A stretch of 64,000 nt of DNA from Sphingomonas turrisvirgatae (GCF_001721295.1 NZ_MDDS01000003.1:62001-126000), one strand, 5' to 3'; shown: positions 47,897 to 58,086, counted from the stretch's first letter. Notes: a model not told the origin generated them from the letters alone. Translations and numbers: made by a program.

Positions 47897-50382
47897 CAGG
47901 CGAGCACCAGCCCTGCGGCGCGCAACGGCTCTGCGCCCTGCAGGAAATAGCGCCGCGCAATCGCATCCGACAGGCTGGAAAGGCGATTGGCAATATCGGC
48001 AAGCTTCAGTTCGTCCAGGCTGGCTGCCTGCGTGGTCGCGATGATCGCTGCGAGCGCCGCGGCCTGCGCCTGCTGATCCTCGGCCAGGCCATCGTCCGAC
48101 AGCACCGGCAGCTTGGCCAGGTGATCGGCGATTGCCGCCACCTGGAATGCGATCGCGCGTGGGTTGCCGGGATCGAGCGCAACCAGATCGAGCACCGGCA
48201 CGCGCGCGATCCCCGTCAGGTAACGCTGGCGATAGCTGATCTGACTGTCCGCCAGATCGAGCAGGGTGGAAAGGTCATCGCTTGTCGCCTGCACATGACC
48301 AAAGCCTCGGATGGCGCGGATCGCGGCCATGGCACGTTCCACGCGCCGGCCAAGGTCGTGGAAACGCCAAGCATCGGTGCGCCCCAGATGCTCGGCACCC
48401 AGTCCTGCCAGCGCATAATAGCGCCGCTGCAACGTGCCGGCGCGGTCGAGCGCGCCGCCTTTGCTTGGGAACGGCGCGTCGAGCAGCTTGATCATGTCCG
48501 CGGACAGCCGGTCGCGGCTTACCGCACCGATGCCGCGCGCCTGACGGTTGACCGTGCGCACGCTGTTCCAGCCGTCCGTTCCGTCCATCGCCGCGGCCGC
48601 AAAGCGCGTGAGGTCACCGCGCTTGAGGCTTGCCGGCAATGCCGCGGCACCCGCCTGGCCGAGCGTGTCCACCAGCCGCTGCACCGTTTCGGCTGACAGC
48701 GCTGCGCCGGTGTCGGCGCTAATCGAATGACCGAGTAGCGATCGCACCAGCCCCAGCAGCGCTTCGCCGCGCTCCAGATACCGTCCCAGCCAGAACAGAT
48801 TGTCGGCTACCCGGCTGGGCAGTGTGCCGGGGTTGCGGCGCAATTGCGTGGTGTCGTCGCTCGCCAGCAGCGTCACCGGCGCGACGGATTGCGGCCCATA
48901 GATCACCACGTCCGCCGACCAGCTTCCCTCACCCATCACCGCCGCGCGCTCGTCGGGATGCTCGCCGATCTTGGCAAAGCCGCCCGGCAACACGTGCCAT
49001 TCGCCTTGTGGGCCGCGCGCCGCGAAGACGCGCAGGGTAAAGGGGCGTCCGGCAAGGCCGCTTTCAGTGATGACCGGCATGGTCGACAGCCGCACCACTT
49101 CCCGCCCGACATAATCTTGCGGCCGTCGCGCAAAGTCGGCGACCAGCGCGGCGCGCTGATCGGGCGGCATGTTCGATCCCAGCACCGCTGCGCCATCGCC
49201 CAAAACGTTGGTGCCGACCCCGAACGCCGGGGCGATCAGCATGTTGTCGAGATCGGCGGCGACCTCCGCCGCCTCGCGAGGCTGCCCGCACCACCAGGTC
49301 GAGACGCTGGCGAGGCGCAGCTGCTCGCCGGTCAGGCGCGTGCACAGGCGAGGCAGGAAGGCGGCGAATGCCGGCGCTTCCAGCAAGCCGGCGCCCGGCG
49401 AGTTGGCGATTACCACCTCGCCGGCCGCCATCGCGTCGATCAGCCCCGCGACACCGATCTGCGAGTGCGAATCGAACGCCAGCGGATCGACCATGCGCGG
49501 GTCCACGCGATGCCACAGCGCGTCCACGCGCTTCAGGCCCGCAATGGTGCGCAGATAGACGCGGTCTTCCAGCACGGCGAGATCGCCGCCCTCGACCAGC
49601 AGCAGGCCAAGATAGCGGGCGAGATGCGCCTGCTCGGCATAGCTGGGGTTGAATTTGCCCGGAGTCAGCAACCCGATGCGTGGATCGCTGCGCCGGCACC
49701 GCGCCGCCAGGCCTTCGCGAAACGCGGCAAAAAACGGGGCGTGGCGCTCGATGTTCAGCCGCGATTGCAGCCCGCCCACCATCCGCGCCATCGCCAGCCG
49801 GTTCTCCAGCGCATAACCCGCCCCGACCGGCGCGCGCAACTGATCGGCCAGCACGCGCCATTCGCCGGTTGGCCCCCGGCACAGATCGACCGCCACGAAA
49901 TTGAGGTGGAACCCGCCCGGCGGGGTCAGCGCCATCATCGGCCGCAGGAAGAACGGGCTTCCGGTCAACAGCGCGGCCGGAATATAGCCGCCGCTCACCA
50001 GTCGCTGCTCGCCATAGCAATCGGCGATCACTGCCTCGAGCAACTCGGCACGCTGCGCGACGCCGGCGGCGATCCCGTCCCATTCGCCCTTCGCAATCAA
50101 CAGCGGAACGGGCGACAAGGGCCATGGCCGCTCCTCCCCCTCGCCCGCGATGCGAAAGCCGGTGCCGATATCCTCGGCATGGCGCTGCGCCCGCTCACGC
50201 GCATGGCCCAGATCGTCGCCCGACCGCCCGGCCAGTTCCTCCAGCGCGGCAGTCCAGGCCGGATCGTCGAGTCCCGCAGCGTACAGCACGTCGGTCGCCG
50301 GAGTCGCGGCGCGATAGTCCGCCATCCAGCGGGCAGCGATTGTTGCCGCATCGAACAAGGATGTCTCCGCCGCGCTCGCCAC
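47896..50382 (-). CDS. Circularly permuted ATP-grasp/alpha-E fusion protein
   Basis: 828 residues from GTG 50382. N-terminal about 480 residues are the circularly permuted ATP-grasp domain (CP_ATPgrasp_1): RPMMALTPPGGFHLNFVAVDLCRGPTGEWRVLADQLRAPVGAGYALENRLAMAR, PGKFNPSYAEQAHLARYLGLLLVEGGDLAVLEDRVYLRTI, NSPGAGLLEAPAFAAFLP. From about 510 an alpha-E helical domain follows: SRVADNLFWLGRYLERGEALLGLV, NARGI-type repeats. Often two separate genes; here fused. Likely peptide ligase/peptide-modifying role with the transglutaminase, unproven. Confidence 0.88.
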   Translation of the reverse strand: MASAAETSLFDAATIAARWMADYRAATPATDVLYAAGLDDPAWTAALEELAGRSGDDLGHARERAQRHAEDIGTGFRIAGEGEERPWPLSPVPLLIAKGEWDGIAAGVAQRAELLEAVIADCYGEQRLVSGGYIPAALLTGSPFFLRPMMALTPPGGFHLNFVAVDLCRGPTGEWRVLADQLRAPVGAGYALENRLAMARMVGGLQSRLNIERHAPFFAAFREGLAARCRRSDPRIGLLTPGKFNPSYAEQAHLARYLGLLLVEGGDLAVLEDRVYLRTIAGLKRVDALWHRVDPRMVDPLAFDSHSQIGVAGLIDAMAAGEVVIANSPGAGLLEAPAFAAFLPRLCTRLTGEQLRLASVSTWWCGQPREAAEVAADLDNMLIAPAFGVGTNVLGDGAAVLGSNMPPDQRAALVADFARRPQDYVGREVVRLSTMPVITESGLAGRPFTLRVFAARGPQGEWHVLPGGFAKIGEHPDERAAVMGEGSWSADVVIYGPQSVAPVTLLASDDTTQLRRNPGTLPSRVADNLFWLGRYLERGEALLGLVRSLLGHSISADTGAALSAETVQRLVDTLGQAGAAALPASLKRGDLTRFAAAAMDGTDGWNSVRTVNRQARGIGAVSRDRLSADMIKLLDAPFPSKGGALDRAGTLQRRYYALAGLGAEHLGRTDAWRFHDLGRRVERAMAAIRAIRGFGHVQATSDDLSTLLDLADSQISYRQRYLTGIARVPVLDLVALDPGNPRAIAFQVAAIADHLAKLPVLSDDGLAEDQQAQAAALAAIIATTQAASLDELKLADIANRLSSLSDAIARRYFLQGAEPLRAAGLVLA

Positions 50383-50460
50383 TGGTCGCCCCTTTCGCGG
50401 TGCCTTGTGCGGCTTAACATGCGGCGGTGCAATAAAGTTCGGGTTGGGAGGGTGACCCGA

Positions 50461-52896
50461 CTAAACCTCTGGCAACACCTGCTCGGCAACGCCCCAGCCC
50501 TTGAGCGCGCGCGAGTTCGCTCGTTCGATCAGCGCCGTCGCATCGCGCACGCTCCACTTCTGCGGCGTGTCGATGTCGCGCAATTCGGTCCAGCCGACCG
50601 GTACCGCCACCGGCGCGCCGGCGCGCGCGCGCGCGACATAAGGCAGCACCGCCGTCGCCCCGCGCTGGTTGCGCAGATAATCGATGAAGATCCGCCCCTT
50701 GCGTTCGATCTTCTTCAAGTTCGCGGTGAAGCGATCCGGCTCGGCCTGTGCCAGCGCGCGGGCGAAGCGTTCGGCGAACGACTTGACGGCTGGCCACTCG
50801 GCCTGCGGAACCAGCGGCACCACCACATGCACGCCCTTGCCACCTGACAGCATCGGATAGCTGGTCAGCCCCAGGTCGGCCAGGTGCCGCTTCAAGTCCG
50901 CCGCCGCCGACTTCACCTTCTCCCAGTCCAGTCCTTCGTCGGGATCGAGATCGAAAACCACGCGATCTGCTTTCTCGACATCGCTGACCAGACTACCCCA
51001 GCCGTGAAACTCGATCGTTCCCATCTGCACGCAGGTCAGCACGCCGTCGATATCATCGACCCACAGATAGGGTTCGAGATGCCCGTCCTTCTCGCGGATA
51101 TCGACATGTTTGACGTGCTCGCCGAAGCTGCCCGCATCATGCTTTTGAAAGAAGCACTGCTTGGCCCGCCCCTGCGGACATCGCACAAGGCTGATCGGCC
51201 GGTTGGTGACCCACGGCAGCAGGATCGGCGCGACTGCCTGATAATAGTCGGCAAGATCGCCCTTCGTGACGTTGGAGTCGGGGAAGATCACGCGGTCGCG
51301 GTTGCTGATCTTCACGTCGCTCGGCTCGACTTCGGGGGCGGCGACCGCCTTCTCGACCACCACGTCTTCCGCCGGCTTGTCCTCGCGCAGGCCTAGGAAG
51401 CTCGCATGCCGCACGACATTGTCCGCGGTGAACTCGGCGAAGGCCACTTCGGCGACCAGCTTCGGCGTCACCCAATGCGCGCCGCGCTTCGCCTCGCGCG
51501 GCACTTCGACCGCCGGGGACTTGCGCGCGAGCTTGTCGAGCTTTACCCGTAACGCGTGTCCCGTGGCCATGTCGAACCCGGTGCCGACCTTGCCCGCGTA
51601 CCGCAGCGCGCCGCCTTCGTTCAGGCCCAGCAGCAGCGCGCGAAAGCCCCGCCCCTTCGCGCTGCTCTCGGTCCAGCCCAGGATCACGAACTCCTGCCGG
51701 CGCGTGCATTTGACCTTAAGCCAGCTCTTGGTCCGCGTGCCGCGATATGGCGCGTCGGCGCGCTTAGACACGATCCCCTCATGCCCTTGCGCGCACATCG
51801 CCTCAAACAGCTTCTCGCCCGCGCCCAGCACATGCTCGGAGAACTGCAGGCGCGGATCGGCGCCAGCGAGCACGGCGCGCAGCCGTTCCTTCCGCTCGAT
51901 CTGCGGCAGCTTGCCAATGTCCTCGCCATCCTGCTCGATCAGGTCGAAGCCGAAAAAGGTCAACTCGCCCGATCGATTGGAGAGCGTTTCCTGCAGCGTC
52001 GAAAAGTCGGGCTTGCCGTCCTTGAACGCCACCACCTCGCCATCGATCAGCGCCGACCCGACCGACAGCCCCGCCGCCGCCTGCGCAATGCTGGCGAACT
52101 TGTCGGTCCAGTCGAGCCCTGATCGCGTGAACAGCTTCGGCCCGCCCCTCCCCACCGCCAACAGCGCGCGGTAGCCATCATATTTCATCTCGTGCAGCCA
52201 GCCATTCCCGGCCGGCACGGAATCGACCAGGGTCGCCAATTGCGGCTCGCGGAACCCCGGCACGGGACCGGCCTTGGGCCTGGGCGAGGTCTTGCGTTTC
52301 ACGGCCGGCTTGCCCGGCTTCACCCCCTTGGCGATCTCCTCCATCGTCCGCCCGGTCTTGACGCTGGTCAGACCCGTCTCGACCAATTCGTCGGTCGCCC
52401 CCGCAAACCGGTCTTCGATCTTGCGCAGCAGCCAGTTCTCGCGCTTCTCCTTCCCGCGCGGCTTCAGACGGATCAGCAGCCACTCGCCTTTCATCCGCTC
52501 GCCGGCCAGCGTGAAGTGCAGATGCCCCTTCTCCAGGTCCTTCGCGCTCTTGCCGGGGATCGGCGCCCATTCGCCTTCGTCCCACAGCATCACCGTGCCG
52601 CCGCCATATTCGCCCTGCGGGATCGTTCCCTCGAACGTCGCATAGGACATGGGGTGATCCTCGGTCCGCACCGCGAGCCGCTTTTCGGCGGGGTCCAGGC
52701 TCGGCCCGCGCGTCACCGCCCAGCTTTTCAGCACGCCGTCCACTTCGATCCGGAAATCCCAATGAAGCCGCGTCGCGTCGTGCTTCTGCACGATGAACTT
52801 GCGGCCCTGGCCTTTGGCGATCTCGCCTGCCGGCTCGGCGGTCTTGGCGAAGTCGCGCTTGGCGTTGTATTCGGCGAGCGGGTCGGTGCGGGCCAT
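50461..52896 (-). CDS. ligD: DNA ligase D (NHEJ)
   Basis: 811 residues from ATG 52896, four bases after ku ends. Domains in order: 3'-phosphoesterase (about 20-175, FIVQKHDATRLHWDFRIEVDGVLKSWAV), ATP-dependent ligase (about 200-510, with WLHEMKYDGYRALL holding the adenylated lysine, and LIDGEVVAF), OB fold, polymerase/primase (about 530-811, ISNRDRVIFPDSNVTKGDLADYY, FDLDPDEGLDWEKVK, FIDYLRNQRGATAVLPY). Repairs double-strand breaks with Ku. Confidence 0.95.
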   Translation of the reverse strand: MARTDPLAEYNAKRDFAKTAEPAGEIAKGQGRKFIVQKHDATRLHWDFRIEVDGVLKSWAVTRGPSLDPAEKRLAVRTEDHPMSYATFEGTIPQGEYGGGTVMLWDEGEWAPIPGKSAKDLEKGHLHFTLAGERMKGEWLLIRLKPRGKEKRENWLLRKIEDRFAGATDELVETGLTSVKTGRTMEEIAKGVKPGKPAVKRKTSPRPKAGPVPGFREPQLATLVDSVPAGNGWLHEMKYDGYRALLAVGRGGPKLFTRSGLDWTDKFASIAQAAAGLSVGSALIDGEVVAFKDGKPDFSTLQETLSNRSGELTFFGFDLIEQDGEDIGKLPQIERKERLRAVLAGADPRLQFSEHVLGAGEKLFEAMCAQGHEGIVSKRADAPYRGTRTKSWLKVKCTRRQEFVILGWTESSAKGRGFRALLLGLNEGGALRYAGKVGTGFDMATGHALRVKLDKLARKSPAVEVPREAKRGAHWVTPKLVAEVAFAEFTADNVVRHASFLGLREDKPAEDVVVEKAVAAPEVEPSDVKISNRDRVIFPDSNVTKGDLADYYQAVAPILLPWVTNRPISLVRCPQGRAKQCFFQKHDAGSFGEHVKHVDIREKDGHLEPYLWVDDIDGVLTCVQMGTIEFHGWGSLVSDVEKADRVVFDLDPDEGLDWEKVKSAAADLKRHLADLGLTSYPMLSGGKGVHVVVPLVPQAEWPAVKSFAERFARALAQAEPDRFTANLKKIERKGRIFIDYLRNQRGATAVLPYVARARAGAPVAVPVGWTELRDIDTPQKWSVRDATALIERANSRALKGWGVAEQVLPEV

Positions 52897-52900
52897 CGTC

Positions 52901-53800
52901 TCAGGCCCGCTTCTTGGCGGGCGCCTTTGCCGCTGGCTTGGCCGCGGCCTTCTTGGTCGGCGCCTTTTTCGCAGCAGCCGGCTTCTTCGCGGGCGAGGCG
53001 GTCCCGCCACCCGGCTTTTCCAGAGACTTCTTGAGCGCCGCCATCAAGTCCACGACGTTCGACCCGCGCGGATCGCCGCCATCCTTTTCCTCGATGATCT
53101 TGCGGTTCGACTTCTGCTTCTTCTTGCGCTCGATCAGCCCTTTCAGCGCGTCGACATAGCGGTCGTGGAACGCCTGCGGGTCGAACTTGCCCGACTTCTT
53201 CTCGATCAGCGATTCCGCCAGGCCGAGCAACTCGGCATCCGGCTCCATGTCCGGAATGTCGCGAAAATAGCCCTGCGCCTTGTTCACCTCGTCGGCATAG
53301 CGCAGCGTTTCCAGCACCATGCCGCGCCCGCACGGTTTCAGACTGACGACATATTCGCGACCGCGCATCGCCAGCTGCCCCAGCCCCACTTTGCGAGAGC
53401 GCCGCAGCGCCTCACGCAGCACGACGAACGCTTCTTCGGCCAGATCATCGGCCGGCACCACGAAATAAGGCTTCTCATAGTAGAGAACGTCGATCTCGTG
53501 CGCGTCGACGAACTGGGTCAGCTCCAGCGTCTTCTTGGACTCCAGCTTCACCGCATCGATCTCGTCCTGCTCCAGCAGGACATAATGACCCTTCTCATAT
53601 TCGAAACCCTTGACGATCTCGTCGAGATCGACCGGTCCCACGCCGGGCACGACCTTCTCGTATTTGATGCGCTGACCCGACGGCTCATGCACCTGGTGGA
53701 ACGCGATCTGCGCGCCAGATTTGGTGGCGGAATAGATTTCCACAGGGATCGAAACCAGCGCGAGGCGGATCTGTCCCTGCCAGTAAGCGCGCGCGGCCAT
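52901..53800 (-). CDS. ku: Ku homodimer DNA end-binding protein
   Basis: 299 residues. Ku core: MAARAYWQGQIRLALVSIPVEIYSATKSGAQIAFHQVHEPSGQRIKYEKVVPG, EYEKGHYVLLEQDEIDAV, YFVVPADDLAEEAFVVLREALRR, KVGLGQLAMRGREYVVSLKPC. The C-terminal 50 residues are Lys/Ala-rich (AAAKKAPTKKAAAKPAAK), typical of bacterial Ku tails that thread DNA. Binds broken ends and recruits LigD, encoded next. Confidence 0.95.
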   Translation of the reverse strand: MAARAYWQGQIRLALVSIPVEIYSATKSGAQIAFHQVHEPSGQRIKYEKVVPGVGPVDLDEIVKGFEYEKGHYVLLEQDEIDAVKLESKKTLELTQFVDAHEIDVLYYEKPYFVVPADDLAEEAFVVLREALRRSRKVGLGQLAMRGREYVVSLKPCGRGMVLETLRYADEVNKAQGYFRDIPDMEPDAELLGLAESLIEKKSGKFDPQAFHDRYVDALKGLIERKKKQKSNRKIIEEKDGGDPRGSNVVDLMAALKKSLEKPGGGTASPAKKPAAAKKAPTKKAAAKPAAKAPAKKRA

Positions 53801-53871
53801 CGTCGTGTCTCCTCGTTGCGAGACCGATTCAAAGCTTGGGATGCAGACTCGTTCCGCCTATCTCTGCGAGC

Positions 53872-54450
53872 ATGACGACCGATCCCTTCGCCCTCTTCGA
53901 TTCATGGTTCGCCGAGGCTCGCAGCAGCGAGATCAACGACTCCAACGCCATGGCACTGGCCACGGTCGACGCCTCGGGCCAACCATCGGTGCGCATGGTG
54001 CTGCTCAAGGGCCACGGTCCCGATGGCTTCGTCTTCTACACCAATCATGAAGGGCGAAAGGCTGCCGACCTGGCTGCCGTGCCCAAGGCCGCGCTGCTGT
54101 TCCACTGGAAGTCGCTGCGCCGCCAGATCCGCGTCGAGGGCACGGTAACTCACACCACCGCGGCCGAGTCCGATGCCTATTTCGCCACGCGCAGCCGGGA
54201 TTCGCAGCTCGGCGCCTGGGCCAGCGATCAATCACGCCCGCTGGCTGACCGTGCAACATTCGAAGCGCGCTACGAGGAAATGCAGGCGCGGTTCGCGGGC
54301 GGCGACGTGCCCCGCCCGCCGCATTGGGGCGGCTATCGCGTGACGCCGCATGCAATCGAATTCTGGCAGGATCGCGCTCACCGCCTGCACGAGCGCCGCG
54401 TATTCACGCGAACGGCCGACGGCTGGCGGGAAGGCCTGCTCTACCCATGA
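53872..54450 (+). CDS. pdxH: Pyridoxamine 5'-phosphate oxidase
   Basis: 192 residues from ATG 53872 (a TTG further up is unlikely). Converts PNP/PMP to PLP using FMN. Motifs: AMALATVDASGQPSVRMVLLKGHGPDGFVFYTNHEGRK (FMN binding), FHWKSLRRQIRVEGTVTH, SQLGAWASDQSRPL, WGGYRVTPHAIEFWQDRAHRLHERRVF, and a WREGLLYP end close to the conserved RLxP tail. Slightly short but complete. Confidence 0.95.
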   Translation: MTTDPFALFDSWFAEARSSEINDSNAMALATVDASGQPSVRMVLLKGHGPDGFVFYTNHEGRKAADLAAVPKAALLFHWKSLRRQIRVEGTVTHTTAAESDAYFATRSRDSQLGAWASDQSRPLADRATFEARYEEMQARFAGGDVPRPPHWGGYRVTPHAIEFWQDRAHRLHERRVFTRTADGWREGLLYP

Positions 54451-55370
54451 CGGTAACGGCGACCCGCGCCGCCATCGCCAGCGTCGTCACTGCGCTCTTC
54501 CTTGGTGCGCTAAAAGGGTACGCCGCGTGGAAGACCGGCTCCGTCGCGATGCTCGCCAGCCTTGCCGACAGCCTGCTCGATCTCGTCGCGAGCCTCGTTA
54601 CCCTTGCGGGCGTGCGCATCGCCGCGCAGCCGGCTGACGCCGCGCATCGCTTCGGCCATGGCAAGGCCGAGGCGCTCGCCGCGCTGTTTCAGGTCGCGCT
54701 GATCTCGGTTTCCGCCAGCTTCATCGCCGTTCGCGCGGTGCAGCGCTTTCTGTCGGGTGACGTTTCGGCCAACCCCGAATCCGGCATCGCAGTGTCGGTC
54801 ATCGCGATCGCCGCGACGCTTGCGCTCACCGCCTATCAACGCCGCGCCATCGCCGCGAGCGGATCGATCGCCGTGCGCACCGACCAGCTGCATTACCAAT
54901 CCGATCTGTTCCTCAACCTCGGCGTCATCGCCGCGCTGGTGATCGACCAATATCTACATTTGAGGGGCGCCGATCCCGTGTTCGGCATCGCCATTGCGCT
55001 ATGGCTGCTGTGGGGGGCCTGGCGCGCCGCAAGCGAAGCGATGGGCCAGTTGATGGACCGTGAATGGCCCGAGGAAAAGCGCCGCGCGCTCGTCGAATGC
55101 GCTGCATCCGACCCGCGCCTGGAAAGCCTGCACGACCTGCGCACGCGCACCAGCGGCGCGCAGGATTTCGCGCAGTTCCACATCCACCTGCCGGGGCAGA
55201 TGAGCGTCGCCCAGGCGCATGACGTGACCGAGGAACTGGAGGCCAAGCTGGAGGCCGCCTTTCCCGGCACCGAAATCCTCATCCATGTCGATCCCGTCGG
55301 CCAGGTCGATCAGCCGGGCGATCCGCTGCGCGAGGCGGACGAGATCGGACAATTGAAGGACGCGACATGA
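54447..55370 (+). CDS. fieF: CDF cation efflux protein (FieF-like)
   Basis: 307 residues from ATG 54447, overlapping the pdxH stop (ATGA). Six helices: SVAMLASLADSLLDLVASLVTLAGVRIAAQPADAAHRFGHGKAEALAAL (TM2 DxxxD, and the FGHGKAE loop), LHYQSDLFLNLGVIAALVI (TM5). C-terminal HDLRTRTSGAQDFAQFHIHLPGQMSVAQAHDVTEELEAKLEAAFPGTEILIHVDP. Exports Fe(II)/Zn(II). Core-genome CDF distinct from the three CDF proteins of the metal cargo. Confidence 0.92.
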   Translation: MTVTATRAAIASVVTALFLGALKGYAAWKTGSVAMLASLADSLLDLVASLVTLAGVRIAAQPADAAHRFGHGKAEALAALFQVALISVSASFIAVRAVQRFLSGDVSANPESGIAVSVIAIAATLALTAYQRRAIAASGSIAVRTDQLHYQSDLFLNLGVIAALVIDQYLHLRGADPVFGIAIALWLLWGAWRAASEAMGQLMDREWPEEKRRALVECAASDPRLESLHDLRTRTSGAQDFAQFHIHLPGQMSVAQAHDVTEELEAKLEAAFPGTEILIHVDPVGQVDQPGDPLREADEIGQLKDAT

Positions 55371-56158
55371 AGCTGCCCTTTGCCCAGATCGACGCCTTTG
55401 CCGACCGTCCGTTCACCGGCAATCCCGCCGCGGTGATCCCGCTCGACGCGTGGCTGGACGATGCCGTGCTGCAAGCCATCGCCGAGGAAAACAACCTTTC
55501 CGAAACGGCGTTCATCGTGCGCGATGCCAGCGCTGCGGCGGATTACGAACTGCGCTGGTTCACGCCTGCCGTCGAAGTGGCGCTATGCGGCCATGCGACG
55601 CTTGCCAGCGGCCATCATGTGCTGAGCGCCGATCCGGCGCTGAACCGAGTCAGCTTCCGCACGCGATCGGCCGGCATCCTTTTGGTCGAGCGTGAGAGCG
55701 ATGGCTATGCCATGGCCCTCCCCGCCTATCCACCTGCGCCCGCCACGATCCCGGGCTTGCTCGAAGCGCTCGGGGTCTCGGGCGGCGAGACGCTGCATCA
55801 CCCCAATGGGTATGATCTGACCGTTCTCGACAGCGCGGCGGCGGTGCTGGGGCTTCGGCCCGATTTCCGCGCCCTGGCCGCGCTCGGCAACACGCTCAAC
55901 ATCGTCACCGCGCCCGGTACGCAAACCGACGTGGTAAGCCGCGTCTTCGCGCCCGCAGCCGGCATCGACGAAGACCCGGTGACCGGCTCGGCGCACAGCG
56001 TCCTCACGCCCTATTGGACCGCGCGTCTTGGTCGCGAGCGCTTCACTGCGTTTCAGGCGAGCCGTCGGGGCGGCAAGGTCGATTGCGAACTGGCGCAGGA
56101 CAGGGTGATCCTGCGCGGACGCTGCGTCACGGTGATCGAGGGGACATTCCTGCTCTAG
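55367..56158 (+). CDS. PhzF-family isomerase
   Basis: 263 residues, ATGA overlap with fieF. Diaminopimelate-epimerase-like fold: QIDAFADRPFTGNPAAVIPLDAWLDD, AEENNLSETAF (catalytic Glu), RWFTPAVEVALCGHATLASGHHVL, DEDPVTGSAHSVLTPYW. Acts as an isomerase on unknown small substrates. Completes a pdxH-fieF-phzF operon. Confidence 0.88.
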   Translation: MKLPFAQIDAFADRPFTGNPAAVIPLDAWLDDAVLQAIAEENNLSETAFIVRDASAAADYELRWFTPAVEVALCGHATLASGHHVLSADPALNRVSFRTRSAGILLVERESDGYAMALPAYPPAPATIPGLLEALGVSGGETLHHPNGYDLTVLDSAAAVLGLRPDFRALAALGNTLNIVTAPGTQTDVVSRVFAPAAGIDEDPVTGSAHSVLTPYWTARLGRERFTAFQASRRGGKVDCELAQDRVILRGRCVTVIEGTFLL

Positions 56159-56937
56159 TCGAGTCCGATCCATGCCGTATCGGCCGCCGTCTTTCGCGGG
56201 GGCAGGGCGGCGATGGCGTTCAGCCCCGCCATGTCGGCCAGTCGCACGGTCATCCCGTTGCGTTCGATCAGCCCGCGCCGTTCCATCTCGCGCACCATGC
56301 GATTGACGTGCACCGCCGTGAGCCCCAGCATGTCGCCCAGCTGTTCCTGCGTGATCCGCAGCTCGAACCGTCCCTCTTGCGCCTGCCCCACCCGCTCGAG
56401 CCGCAGGTTGAGATCAAGCAGGAACGAGGCGAGCCGCGCGATCGCCGTCGAGCGGCCAACCGTCGCCAGCCGATCCATCAGGGCGATGCGTTCCTTCTGC
56501 GACGTCAGCATCGTGAACGCCATCAGCCGCGGCGAACTGGCCATCAATTGCCCCAGCGTCTCCAGCGGCACCTTACGCACCGTCACCGGGGTCAGCGCGG
56601 TGAGCGTATCGACCGCCCGCTCGACCGCCATGCTGCTGGTTCCGAGCCAGTCGCCGGGCAGGTGCAGCTTCAGGATCTGCCGCTCGCCGTTGCGCAACAG
56701 CATCGACGATAGGACCCATCCGTCGACCAGCAGATACATCGACCGGTCCGTGCTGGATTCGGCGCGCAGAACGGCATTGCGCGGCAGCTCGATCGGCCCG
56801 CTACCCAGACTGCGCATTCGCTGGAAGTCATCGTCGGCAAGGCAGGCAAAGTCGCTCAGCCGGTGGTCGGGATAATTTTTTTGCACGGCAGCCCCTGGAA
56901 AGAAGGAAACCGTAGGGCGCAGCCCGTTGCGCCGCAT
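56155..56937 (-). CDS. Crp/Fnr family transcriptional regulator
   Basis: 260 residues from 56937 (GTG 56883 is an alternative start). N-terminal cNMP-binding barrel (LPRNAVLRAESSTDRSMYLLVDGWVLSSMLLRNGERQILKLHLPGDWLGTSS), dimer helix, and a C-terminal winged HTH ITQEQLGDMLGLTAVHVNRMVREMERRGLI. No Cys cluster, so not an O2 sensor like FNR. Effector unknown. Convergent with phzF and overlapping its last bases. Confidence 0.88.
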   Translation of the reverse strand: MRRNGLRPTVSFFPGAAVQKNYPDHRLSDFACLADDDFQRMRSLGSGPIELPRNAVLRAESSTDRSMYLLVDGWVLSSMLLRNGERQILKLHLPGDWLGTSSMAVERAVDTLTALTPVTVRKVPLETLGQLMASSPRLMAFTMLTSQKERIALMDRLATVGRSTAIARLASFLLDLNLRLERVGQAQEGRFELRITQEQLGDMLGLTAVHVNRMVREMERRGLIERNGMTVRLADMAGLNAIAALPPRKTAADTAWIGLD

Positions 56938-56964
56938 TGATCTAAGCTATTTTCTAGCTTGTAA

Positions 56965-58086
56965 TCAGTTTGCGATCAACTCGGCCCGCTCGGTTTCGCG
57001 AATCCAGCCACCACCCAGCACGCGTTCGCCGGAATAGAGCACCGCCGCCTGGCCGGGCGCCACGCCATATTCCGGCATTTCGAACAGCACCCGGTCGCCC
57101 TCGATCCGCGCCGGCACGGGCTTGGCGAGCGAGCGCACCTTGACGCTCATCGGCCCGTCGCTCGCCGCATCATATCCCGCGCCCAGCCAGTTCAGCCCGT
57201 CGATCCGCGCCGCGCGCACCGCCAGCGCCGACTTGGGCCCGACCACCACCTCGCGCCGCGCGGCGTCGAGGCGGACGACATAAAGCGGCTCGGGCGTGCC
57301 GCCGATCTCCAACCCCCGCCGCTGGCCGACGGTGAAGTGGATGAGGCCGCGATGCTCGCCCAGCTTGCGCCCCGTCTCGTCGACGATGTCGCCCCGCGTA
57401 TCCGCTTCCGGCCGCAGCTTCTTGACCAGCCCAGCATAGTCGCGGTCGGGCACGAAGCAGATGTCCTGGCTATCGGGCTTTGCTGCGACGCCAAGGCCGA
57501 TTTCCGCCGCCAACTCGCGCACTCGTGCCTTCGGCATCCCTCCAAGCGGAAAGCGCAGGTAATCGAGCTGCGCCGCGGTCGTCGCGAACAGGAAATAGCT
57601 CTGGTCCCGTGCCGGGTCGGCGCCTCTGTGCAGTTCCGGCCCGGCGCGGCCGATAACGCGCTGCACGTAGTGACCGGTCGCCAGGCAATCCGCGCCCAGG
57701 TCGCGCGCGAGTGCGAACAGGTCGGTGAACTTGGGACCCATGTTGCACTTCACGCACGGGATCGGCGTTCGCCCGGCCAGATATTCGTCGGCGAAGTCGT
57801 CGATGACCGTTTCGCGAAAGCTGGACGCGTGATCGAATACATAATGCGCGATGCCCAGCTTGTCGCACACGGCGCGGGCGTCGCGGATGTCACGCCCGGC
57901 GCAGCAACTGCCAGCACGCCCGACCGCCTCGCCATGATCGTAAAGCTGCAGTGTCACGCCGATCGTCTCGGCGCCCGTCTGTGCGGCCAGCGCCGCCACG
58001 ACCGAGCTGTCGACGCCGCCCGACATGGCGACGACGATTCGCCGCGCGTTCAGCGGCTCGGCAAGCTGGAAATCGCCTGAGGGCAT
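56965..58086 (-). CDS. mnmA: tRNA-specific 2-thiouridylase
   Basis: 373 residues from ATG 58086. Makes s2U34 in tRNA for Lys, Glu and Gln. Seen: [17 protein letters not shown] (PP-loop), [10 protein letters not shown] (first catalytic Cys in NPCxxCN-type site), [18 protein letters not shown] (second Cys), [21 protein letters not shown]. Normal length. A CAGRD insertion ([16 protein letters not shown]) near residue 55 is common in alphaproteobacterial MnmA. Confidence 0.96.
   Translation of the reverse strand: MPSGDFQLAEPLNARRIVVAMSGGVDSSVVAALAAQTGAETIGVTLQLYDHGEAVGRAGSCCAGRDIRDARAVCDKLGIAHYVFDHASSFRETVIDDFADEYLAGRTPIPCVKCNMGPKFTDLFALARDLGADCLATGHYVQRVIGRAGPELHRGADPARDQSYFLFATTAAQLDYLRFPLGGMPKARVRELAAEIGLGVAAKPDSQDICFVPDRDYAGLVKKLRPEADTRGDIVDETGRKLGEHRGLIHFTVGQRRGLEIGGTPEPLYVVRLDAARREVVVGPKSALAVRAARIDGLNWLGAGYDAASDGPMSVKVRSLAKPVPARIEGDRVLFEMPEYGVAPGQAAVLYSGERVLGGGWIRETERAELIAN

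Noticed and set aside
45947-47950. A 667-codon rightward frame opposite dnaJ-like and transglutaminase genes
   Set aside because: Both leftward genes have intact signature motifs; the long frame reflects codon-position GC bias.
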